A stretch of 64,000 nt of DNA, from contig UQYI01000005.1 of assembly GCA_900545265.1 (NCBI GenBank), forward strand, positions 1-64,000, in the 5' to 3' direction. The notes below the pieces were generated by a model. It was not told the DNA's origin. It saw nothing but the letters and a program-made list of their open reading frames with translations, and did not search any database. The position numbers and the translations under genes are program-made. This document shows, one piece after another, positions 58,044-64,000 of the stretch; position 1 is the stretch's first letter; each line of letters starts with the position of its first letter. This DNA is from an uncultured Eubacteriales bacterium. Lineage in GTDB: Bacteria > Bacillota > Clostridia > Christensenellales > CAG-138.

Positions 58044-60260
58044 TTACCACAGCCCCAGCTTCTGGGTCAGCCTGCCGTCGCCGTAGGGCAGGAGGCCATC
58101 CAGATAGCAGATGGGATCGCCGTGGTCGGAACCGATGCAGCCCAGACCGCCCATGTCGGTGTTGTGCTCGGAACCGTTGTTGGTGTTGTTCTGTACGTTG
58201 AGGAACTCGGTCACGTTGTTCAGGGGCAGGGCATCAAACCGCACAAGGCCGTCAAAGGCGGATTCGATGCAGGTCTTGAGCACGTAGCACTGGTTCTGGC
58301 CTACCTCGTTGTAGGAGGGGTAGGGGTAATCCATAACGATGGGGTTCTCCTTGGAAACCTCATAGCCGGCTGCCTTTAACTCTTCAATGGCGATCTGCAG
58401 CTCTTCCATGGCCTTCGCGGGATTGTACCAGGCATCCCAACCGTCGTTGGTCAGGTTCTCGGCATCCCAGATCTGCAGGCCGAAGTTGTCGGCGTCCAGC
58501 TGGGCCTGTACGATAGCGCCGTACCAGGTCCCCTTGGGGAAGGTGGTGGCGGTGCCGTTGATATCGATGGTCACATCCTCCTCCAGGCTCACATAGGTAC
58601 CGGGAGTGATGGAGTTACGCACACTCTGGAGAGACAAATCCTCACCCACATTCTGGCTTACATATGCACCCCGGTCAATAGCATGGCCGATGGCCAGGCG
58701 GAAGTGCTTGTTCTGCAAAGCAGCGCAGCTGAGCGCCTTTTCCGCATCGGTCTTCCGAGAGGGAGCAGCGCCATCCGCCATGTTGGCGTAGGTCTGGCGG
58801 TGAATATTGAACCAGAACAGGAAGGTGATCCGGCCTACATCGTTGACAAAGGCATACTTTTCAAAATCGCCCTTCTTCTTGGCCAGTTCCAAACGCTGAC
58901 TGTTCAGATACATGGAGACTACAGTGCCGTTCATGAAATCGTCATAGGAACGGGATACATCACTGCTATCACTGAAGGTCAGCTTTACAGCCTTCAGATT
59001 GGCATTGGAAGCATTCCAGTAGTTCTCGTTAAGCACATAGGTAACGGAATTCTTTTCCGTCATGTTGATGCAGAGGAACTGACCGCAGACAGCAACATGG
59101 TTCTGGTCGATACCGTACTGGTAGGAGGGTTTGGACTGAGCTTCGGAGAAGGCATCCAGACCGAAAGCGCCGCCCTGAGAAACAAAGTAACTCCGGCACA
59201 GAGGCAGGAACCCAGTCTTCTGGAGCAGACTCATAAAGTAAGTGGCCGGCTCCTTCAGGGTGTACTGGAGAGTCAGATCATCCAGTGCCTTTACGCCTAC
59301 GGTGGAGAAATCGGTGGTCTCGCCGGTAACATAGGCGGTCATCCCTTCGATGTAATTGTTCAGGTCGTAGCAATCCTGCAGGTCGGCCTGGTGCTGGGCG
59401 GCCGCCACCCAGTCGTCGGCGGTAACATCTGCAACCTTGCGACCCTGAGAATCCACCCAGATCTGGCCGGGGCGGATCTTCAAGGTGTAAACCTTGCCGT
59501 CCTCGGAGATCTCGCAGCTTTCAGCCAGATGGGGCTGAAGCACACCTTCTGCATCATAGGCATACAGATAATCCAGTGTGGGGCTGATTATGCCGGAATC
59601 ATTAGAGGTGGAAGCGGCAAAGATATCCCAGGTGGTAGGGTTATCTACAAAAGTAGAGGTGTAGGTGTCCCGGAAGGTATATCCCTTCTCGGTAAGGTAT
59701 TCTACAGCCTTGGTCATGTAAGTGCCAGTACCCACCAGCTCGGTGCGGAGCTCTTTCAGGTGTTTATAATCTTCCGCAGTGATGATCTCATTGGTGATTA
59801 CATACTGGGTCAAATCCGACATGGTGCCGCGCCAGCCGGCATATCCGCCGGAGCAGTATACGATACGGCTCATGTTATAACCGGCCGTGCCGCCATACAT
59901 GGGGGTGCCTACGCCGCTTTCGATGGCCTTGGCTTCTGCCACGGCCAGCAGGGCATAGCGCTGGGAAACATTCTCCGCAGTGGTGGTGGCCGCCTGGAAG
60001 GCTTCATAGAATTCGCCCAGGTTGGCCATGTAGATGTCCTCGTCGTTGTCATACACGGCGAAGGGCTTCTCCTCTGCGGGAGCATCGGTGGTTTCGGGGG
60101 TAGTTCCGTCGGGGGTGGTCTTGTTGGCTTCGGTGGTGGTCTGCTTGTCGTTGTCAGCCTTTACCGTGGGTTCAGCGCCCTTGATGCAGGCTGCGGTTCC
60201 GAGAATCATTATCACGGCCAGAAGCAGTGCAGCAATTCTCTTGGTCCATCTTTCCTTCAT
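58044..60260 (-). CDS. oppA: Peptide-binding lipoprotein (OppA-like), paralogue 2
   Basis: 738 residues: signal MKERWTKRIAALLLAVIMIL, lipobox GTAACIKG, Thr-rich linker, SBP_bac_5 domain (CEISEDGKVYTLKIRPGQIW; DDWVAAAQHQADLQDCYDLN), end GDGRLTQKLGLW. The first 258 coding nt are identical, but for one base, to paralogue 1. The next part is more like paralogue 3 (YTSTFVDNPTTWDIFAAST). The gene looks mosaic, so gene conversion among copies is likely. AAAGGGGAACAAAC precedes the ATG. Confidence 0.93.
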   Translation of the reverse strand: MKERWTKRIAALLLAVIMILGTAACIKGAEPTVKADNDKQTTTEANKTTPDGTTPETTDAPAEEKPFAVYDNDEDIYMANLGEFYEAFQAATTTAENVSQRYALLAVAEAKAIESGVGTPMYGGTAGYNMSRIVYCSGGYAGWRGTMSDLTQYVITNEIITAEDYKHLKELRTELVGTGTYMTKAVEYLTEKGYTFRDTYTSTFVDNPTTWDIFAASTSNDSGIISPTLDYLYAYDAEGVLQPHLAESCEISEDGKVYTLKIRPGQIWVDSQGRKVADVTADDWVAAAQHQADLQDCYDLNNYIEGMTAYVTGETTDFSTVGVKALDDLTLQYTLKEPATYFMSLLQKTGFLPLCRSYFVSQGGAFGLDAFSEAQSKPSYQYGIDQNHVAVCGQFLCINMTEKNSVTYVLNENYWNASNANLKAVKLTFSDSSDVSRSYDDFMNGTVVSMYLNSQRLELAKKKGDFEKYAFVNDVGRITFLFWFNIHRQTYANMADGAAPSRKTDAEKALSCAALQNKHFRLAIGHAIDRGAYVSQNVGEDLSLQSVRNSITPGTYVSLEEDVTIDINGTATTFPKGTWYGAIVQAQLDADNFGLQIWDAENLTNDGWDAWYNPAKAMEELQIAIEELKAAGYEVSKENPIVMDYPYPSYNEVGQNQCYVLKTCIESAFDGLVRFDALPLNNVTEFLNVQNNTNNGSEHNTDMGGLGCIGSDHGDPICYLDGLLPYGDGRLTQKLGLW
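60003..60260 (-). repeat. 258-nt near-perfect repeat, copy in receptor paralogue 2
   Basis: Matches 62312-62569 (offset 2309) with a single visible difference, ACC/ATC at codon 6 (Thr versus Ile). It covers the start codon, signal, linker and first domain residues. Confidence 0.9.
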
Positions 60261-60355
60261 GTTTGTTCCCCTTTCTTTGTGTTACTTGAACGGCTTACGA
60301 GCCGTACGAACCGGAGGAGGCCCTGTTCAGGCTTCCGCCCGGCAATCCCTTGTTC

Positions 60356-62569
60356 TTACCACAGCCCCAGGTAGGGAGTCAGCCAGCCGTCCCCGTGGGG
60401 AAGCAGCCCTTCCATATAGCAGATGGGGTCACCGTGGTCGGAGCCAAGCGCCCCGGCGCCGCCCATATCCGTGTTCACCTCTGCGCCGCACTTGGTGTTC
60501 AGCGCCACGTTCATCATCTCCGTAACGTTGTTCAGGGGGATCAAATCGCAGCGTACCAGGCCGTCAAAAGCGTTTTCGATGTTCGTTTTCATCACATACG
60601 CTTTATTCTTGCCGATTTCATTGTACTCCGTGTAGGGGTAGTCGATTATGACGGGCGTCTCCTTGGTGACTTCATAGCCCAGGGTTTTAAGCTCCTCAAC
60701 AGCCAGCCGGAGCTCCTCCTTGGCCTTCTCCACATTGAGCCAGGCGTCCCAGCCGTCCGTAGTCTTCTTTTCGGCATCCCAGACCTGTATGTCCATGCCA
60801 TCGGCATCCAGCTGGGCCTGTACGATGGCGCCGTACCAGGTATCCTTGGGGAAGGTGGTGGGGGTGCCGTTGATATCCATGGTGATATCCTCCAGGAGCT
60901 TTACATAGGTGCCGGGAGTCAGCGTGTTACGGATGCTCAGGGGAGCAAGCTCCTCGCCTGCGCTCTGGGCAATATTTCTTTCCCGGTCTATGGCATGGCC
61001 AATGGCCAGACGGAAGTGCCGGTTCTGCATGGCGGCGCAGCTAAGGGCCTTCTCGGCGTCGGTCTTCCGGGAGGGGGCGGCACCATCCGCCATGTTGGCG
61101 TAGGTCTGCCGGTGCAGGTTGAACCAGAGAAGGGAGCTGATCTGCCCCACATCCCCGATATAGGCGTACTTTTGAAAATCTCCCTTCTGCTTGGCCAGCT
61201 CCATGCGCTGTTCGTTCATGCCAAAGCTCATTACGTTCCCCTGCATGAAGTCGTAATAGGCCCGGCTTACGTCAAAGTCATCGTTGTAAAGGAAGCTGAC
61301 CTTCTTCAAATTGGCGTTGGCGGCGTTCCAGTAGTTCTCGTTCAGCACATAGGTAACGGAGTTCTTTTCCGTCATGTTGGTGCAGAGGAACTGTCCGCAG
61401 ATGGCGATGTGGTTCTGGTCGATGCCGTACTGATAGGTCTCCTTGGCCCGTGCATCTGCAAACTCCGTCAGCCCGAAGGCGCCGCCCTGGGAGAGGAAGT
61501 AGCTCCGGCACAGGGGCACGAAGGCGTTGGTCTGGAACAGGCTCATAAAGTAGGGAGCTTTCTCCTTCAGGGTATACTGGAGGGTCAGCTCGTCCAGGGC
61601 CTTTACGCCTACCTGGCCAAAATCGGTGATCTCGCCGGAAGCATAATCGACCATGCCCAGAATGTAGTTGTTCATGGTGTAGCTGTTCTGCATATCGGCC
61701 TGGTGCTGGGCGGCGGCCACCCAGTCGTCGGCGGTGACGTCCGCTACCTTGCGGCCCTGAGAATCGACCCAGATCTGGCCGGGGCGGATCTTCAGGGTGA
61801 ATACCCTGCCGCCCTCGCTCATCTGGCAGCTTTCCGCCAGATGGGGCTGCATGGTGCCTTCTGCATCGTAGGCAAAGGGATAATCATAGGTAGGATCGAT
61901 GATCCGCACCTCGTTGGCGCTGGAAACGGCAAAAATATCCCAGGAGGTTGGCGTAACGGAGAAGGTGTTCTGGAAGGTATCCCGGAAGGTGTAGCCCTTC
62001 TCGGTAAGATACTCTATGGCCGTGGCCATATAGGTGCCGGTGCCGGCCAGCTCCTTCTGCAGCTCCACCAGGTGGTTATAATCCTCCGTCAGGATAATCT
62101 CGTTGGTGATCACGTACTGGCTCAGATCCGACATGGTGCCTCTCCAGGGAGCGTATCCGCCGGAGCCGTACACGATACGGCTCATGTAATAGATGGCGTT
62201 GCCGCCGGAGAAGGGCATCCCTACGCCTGACTCAAGCATCTTTGCTTCTGCTACGGCCAGCAGGGCGTAGCGCTGGGAAACGTTCTCCGCAGCCAGGGCC
62301 TGCTGGAGGAATTCATAGAATTCGCCCAGGTTGGCCATGTAGATGTCCTCGTCGTTGTCATACACGGCGAAGGGCTTCTCCTCTGCGGGAGCATCGGTGG
62401 TTTCGGGGGTAGTTCCGTCGGGGGTGGTCTTGTTGGCTTCGGTGGTGGTCTGCTTGTCGTTGTCAGCCTTTACCGTGGGTTCAGCGCCCTTGATGCAGGC
62501 TGCGGTTCCGAGAATCATTATCACGGCCAGAAGCAGTGCAGCAATTCTCTTGATCCATCTTTCCTTCAT
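60356..62569 (-). CDS. oppA: Peptide-binding lipoprotein (OppA-like), paralogue 1
   Basis: 737 residues: signal MKERWIKRIAALLLAVIMIL, lipobox GTAACIKG, linker, SBP_bac_5 domain (CQMSEGGRVFTLKIRPGQIW; FLYNDDFDVSRAYYDFMQGN), end GDGWLTPYLGLW. The ligand-binding part differs from the other two at many positions (for example QNTFSVTPTSWDIFAVSS), which suggests a different peptide preference. AAAGGGGAGCAAGT precedes the ATG. It is the first receptor after the Cys-rich peptide gene. Confidence 0.93.
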   Translation of the reverse strand: MKERWIKRIAALLLAVIMILGTAACIKGAEPTVKADNDKQTTTEANKTTPDGTTPETTDAPAEEKPFAVYDNDEDIYMANLGEFYEFLQQALAAENVSQRYALLAVAEAKMLESGVGMPFSGGNAIYYMSRIVYGSGGYAPWRGTMSDLSQYVITNEIILTEDYNHLVELQKELAGTGTYMATAIEYLTEKGYTFRDTFQNTFSVTPTSWDIFAVSSANEVRIIDPTYDYPFAYDAEGTMQPHLAESCQMSEGGRVFTLKIRPGQIWVDSQGRKVADVTADDWVAAAQHQADMQNSYTMNNYILGMVDYASGEITDFGQVGVKALDELTLQYTLKEKAPYFMSLFQTNAFVPLCRSYFLSQGGAFGLTEFADARAKETYQYGIDQNHIAICGQFLCTNMTEKNSVTYVLNENYWNAANANLKKVSFLYNDDFDVSRAYYDFMQGNVMSFGMNEQRMELAKQKGDFQKYAYIGDVGQISSLLWFNLHRQTYANMADGAAPSRKTDAEKALSCAAMQNRHFRLAIGHAIDRERNIAQSAGEELAPLSIRNTLTPGTYVKLLEDITMDINGTPTTFPKDTWYGAIVQAQLDADGMDIQVWDAEKKTTDGWDAWLNVEKAKEELRLAVEELKTLGYEVTKETPVIIDYPYTEYNEIGKNKAYVMKTNIENAFDGLVRCDLIPLNNVTEMMNVALNTKCGAEVNTDMGGAGALGSDHGDPICYMEGLLPHGDGWLTPYLGLW
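62312..62569 (-). repeat. 258-nt near-perfect repeat, copy in receptor paralogue 1
   Basis: Partner of 60003-60260. The upstream leader (TTACTTGAACGGCTTACG region, 62591-62609) is also shared with 60281-60299, so the duplication took the ribosome site with it. Confidence 0.9.
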
Positions 62570-62594
62570 ACTTGCTCCCCTTTCATTGTGTTAC

Positions 62595-62619
62595 TTGAAC
62601 GGCTTACGGGCCGTTCGAA
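62595..62619 (-). other. Hairpin in the leader of receptor paralogue 1
   Basis: TTGAACGG and CCGTTCGAA flank CTTACGGG. A degenerate copy lies at 60286-60310 before paralogue 2, and the CGGCTTACG core recurs at 55680-55690. It is a repeated intercistronic element of this operon. Confidence 0.5.
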
Positions 62620-62717
62620 CCAAATCATCATTCCATGAGGGACTTGCCTTTGGTGACCCCGATGCGTCCGGTTCCTCCCTCCAGGCGCTCGCTTGCTCTG
62701 TGTATATTTGCTTATAT

Positions 62718-62795
62718 AAAAAATCCGGGGCAATCGCTGCCATAGTATCGGCGTGTCAGCACATGCCGCTGCTATTGTTGAGGCGGTTACCCCGG
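62718..62795 (-). terminator. Branched terminator overlapping the end of the Cys-rich peptide gene
   Basis: On the minus strand CCGGGGTAA (62795-62787) pairs with TTGCCCCGG (one U-G), enclosing about 50 nt that can form an inner stem, and is followed by ATTTTTTATA. The 5' arm lies inside the last codons of the peptide gene, so ribosome position there would decide whether the terminator folds. Confidence 0.6.
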
Positions 62796-62908
62796 CTCTT
62801 TATGCCGTAGGAACAGCTGTTCCCGTCTAAGTGCATACTCTGCTTCAGGCCGCAGAAGGGCATACAGATACCGGAAATGTAAGGGATCCATATCCGTTGT
62901 CTTTTCAT
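62756..62908 (-). CDS. Cys-rich 50-residue peptide, unknown
   Basis: A small gene at the head of the peptide-transporter operon. GCAGGAGGCTACGGC precedes the ATG at 62908, a good ribosome site 7 nt away. The product begins MKRQRIWIPYISGICMPFCG and ends NNSSGMC; Cys lie at 15, 19, 32 and 50, and Met at 1, 16, 25 and 49. It includes CMPFC, NSCSYG and a terminal MC, with no hydrophobic signal peptide beyond IWIPYISGI. I recognise no family. It may be a metal-binding or secreted peptide, a bacteriocin- or pheromone-like precursor, or a leader peptide for attenuation. Its stop is 186 nt before the first receptor gene. Confidence 0.5.
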   Translation of the reverse strand: MKRQRIWIPYISGICMPFCGLKQSMHLDGNSCSYGIKSRGNRLNNSSGMC

Positions 62909-63115
62909 GCCGTAGCCTCCTGCTTTGGATGGGAGCCGCCAGGGCCGCCCGTACCTGTGGAAAAGGTCTTGCCGAGAATGCGTTTATCAGCGAACAATAA
63001 TTCCGCCGGCTGTGAGTCAGCCGAACGGACTGTATACTTTTGCGAAATAAGATGTAAAAGATGGTATTTCTTATATAAATACCCTTCTTTTGTATACCCT
63101 CACTCCGTATACTTG
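62909..63115 (-). ncRNA. Structured 5' leader ahead of the Cys-rich peptide gene
   Basis: About 207 nt of untranslated leader is predicted. GGTATTT/AAATACC forms one hairpin and CGGCTG-ACTCA-CAGCCG with flanking CCGT/GCGG forms another. A frame also runs through it and ends at the TGA overlapping the peptide's ATG (see findings). I could not match it to a known riboswitch. Confidence 0.35.
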
Positions 63116-63150
63116 AGATTTATATTATACCGTAGGCGGGTATTTGTCAA
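63092..63150 (-). promoter_or_regulatory. Promoter with CsoR-like operator ahead of the peptide/opp operon
   Basis: On the minus strand TTGACA (63150-63145), 17 nt, TAATAT (63127-63122; TATAAT at 15 nt also fits). The spacer holds ATACC-N7-GGTAT (63127-63143), the same geometry as in the copA promoter. A second dyad, GTATAC-N9-GTATAC, lies at 63092-63112 over the start region, with GAGGGTATACA as at copA. The 63151-63473 stretch upstream shows no gene. Confidence 0.65.
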
Positions 63151-63473
63151 CAAGAATCAACGTTTTTGTGAAAAAAATGTAGATGGTTCTTACAAAGAAT
63201 TAGTTTTCAGCGGTTTTTGCTTTTCGTCCATAAATCCTACCAAAACAGTATGCTTTTAAGAAAAGGCTCGGAATGTCACGGTAAAAAAGTGGCAAAATTA
63301 TGTTATTTCTAATTTTGCATTTTTTCGAGCAAACGTGTTTGTCTATACCGGCCTTGTATAAAGATTCACTGATAGGGCCATTGTTTCTGCACATACCATT
63401 GCTCAGACCGATAAAACCGTGCAGCGATGGCTGAGGGGTACCCCCAAGCCGGTCCGCCTGCCTGCGGAGATAT

Positions 63474-63506
63474 ACAAAAAAATCCGAAGTCATTCGGCTT
63501 CGGATT
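63474..63506 (-). terminator. Terminator of tRNA-Asn
   Basis: AATCCGAAG and CTTCGGATT around 8 nt, followed on the minus strand by TTTTTG, just past the tRNA 3' end. Confidence 0.88.
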
Positions 63507-63508
63507 TC

Positions 63509-63583
63509 TGGCTCCCCAGGTAGGACTCGAACCTACAACAACCCGGTTAACAGCCGGGTGCTCTGCCATTGAGCTACTGAGGA
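63509..63583 (-). tRNA. tRNA-Asn (anticodon GTT)
   Basis: The reverse complement begins TCCTCAGTAGCTCAATGG and ends CTGGGGAGCCA, with CCA encoded. The anticodon arm CCCGG-CTGTTAA-CCGGG gives GTT, and the T arm is GTAGGTTCGAGTCCTAC. Acceptor TCCTCAG/CTGGGGA closes with one G-U. It reads as a complete tRNA. Confidence 0.95.
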
Positions 63584-63680
63584 TCACTTGCTGCATAGAG
63601 TATTATAGCTACATGGAAGCCAAAATGCAATAGGCAATTTGAAAAATATCCAACTTTTTTTGCGCTGTTTTTTCGGATCG

Positions 63681-63712
63681 CAAAAACAGCCGCCCTGCTG
63701 CAGAGCGGCTGT
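63681..63712 (-). terminator. Terminator of the NlpC/P60 gene
   Basis: ACAGCCGC and GCGGCTGT flank a short loop and TTTTTG follows on the minus strand, 16 nt after the stop at 63728. Confidence 0.85.
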
Positions 63713-63727
63713 CTGATCTGTGCTGTT

Positions 63728-64000
63728 TTAATCAAAGATATGGTATCCCATCAAAAAGTGGGTCTTCCAGTATGTGCTGGTCAGGATGTTGGAACTGGTG
63801 ATACGCACCTGCCCTGCGCCGGAGCTGGCATCCACCATCTTCCCGCCGCCCAGATAGATACCTACATGGCCGGTAGACATACTGCTGCCCTTGAACACCA
63901 GCACATCTCCCTTCTGGGCCTGGCTCATGCTGTCAAAGCGAGTGTATTTGGTGCAGCTGCGCCAGGTGATGGAGGTCATATACCCCTGCTTCACACCTGC
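63728..64000 (-). CDS. NlpC/P60 cell-wall endopeptidase (partial, N-terminus beyond window)
   Basis: The last 90 or so residues of a gene that enters from the right edge. AQKGDVLVFKGSSMSTGHVG and IYLGGGKMVDASSGAGQVRI are the second half of an NlpC/P60 domain, with the catalytic His in GHVGIYLG. The catalytic Cys lies outside the window. Such enzymes cut D-Glu/diaminopimelate peptide bonds in peptidoglycan. It ends MGYHIFD. Confidence 0.9.
   Translation of the reverse strand, partial: AGVKQGYMTSITWRSCTKYTRFDSMSQAQKGDVLVFKGSSMSTGHVGIYLGGGKMVDASSGAGQVRITSSNILTSTYWKTHFLMGYHIFD

Noticed and set aside
51266..60374. Several 560-720 codon plus-strand frames over the opp operon
   Set aside because: All mirror the real minus-strand genes, share repeat-like content only because the receptors are paralogous, and have no starts with ribosome sites.
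62831..63259. 142-codon plus frame opposite the Cys-rich peptide
   Set aside because: Crosses the predicted promoter and leader, lacks a ribosome site, and the translation is low-complexity Tyr/Arg/Phe.
63360..63510. HTH-like translation on the plus strand (KTVQRWLRGTPKPVRLPAE)
   Set aside because: Short, no start with a ribosome site, and it runs into the tRNA-Asn terminator; the resemblance is weak.
1..64000. CRISPR array, insertion sequence, rRNA operon or replication origin
   Set aside because: No regularly spaced repeats, transposase motifs, rRNA sequence or DnaA-box cluster was seen.

Overview
The window reads as a chromosomal segment of a GC-rich, endospore-forming anaerobic Clostridia-type Bacillota. 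Supporting signs are spmA/spmB, a Firmicutes-style infC-rpmI-rplT operon, a DUF1846 protein, a cysteine desulfidase-like protein, and Ami/Opp-type permeases, mostly with strong GGAGG ribosome sites. The species cannot be named from sequence alone.

Layout. 1-2700: end of an integrated mobile element (DUF4314 protein, virulence-type phage/ICE protein, truncated DNA methylase, McrC tail, small unknown genes), lying against a tRNA-Leu gene (2916-3003). 3089-31357: mostly housekeeping. This holds a NUDIX hydrolase, MazG-like protein, NagZ-like lipoprotein, translation genes, TspO, two M3 oligopeptidases with peptidase T, inorganic pyrophosphatase, RNA methylases, a VanW-like wall protein, a TatD nuclease, metG, murG, a class B penicillin-binding protein, spmAB and a helix-turn-helix/aminotransferase fusion. 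31513-38900: accessory envelope genes, with a PAP2 phosphatase, two XRE regulators, two related ABC exporters and a cohesin-like anchored protein. 39233-46577: a BMP-type (nucleoside-like) importer, YqeC and a cysteine desulfidase-like enzyme. 46688-49778: a copper operon, copA followed by two identical copZ genes. 49978-62908: an eight-gene unit with a Cys-rich 50-residue peptide, three paralogous peptide-binding lipoproteins and Opp-type permeases and ATPases. 63509-64000: tRNA-Asn and the end of an NlpC/P60 protein.

The most interesting region is 46600-63150. The promoter of the copper operon and the promoter ahead of the Cys-rich peptide and triple-receptor transporter both carry the same operator-like dyad, ATACC-N7-GGTAT, inside the promoter. 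Both also have a second GAGGGTATACA half-site downstream. In copA this is the expected form of a CsoR-type copper operator. The inference is a copper-linked (or related thiol-linked) regulon joining copper efflux to a small Cys/Met peptide and an unusual peptide importer. A branched terminator overlaps the 3' end of the peptide gene and may make it an attenuator.

A second theme is initiation without a Shine-Dalgarno site. At least three envelope genes (tspO, vanW-like, PBP) have a sigma-A -10 hexamer ending exactly 6 nt before the ATG, which predicts leaderless mRNAs. infC appears to start on ATC.

No CRISPR array, insertion sequence, rRNA or integrase gene was found.
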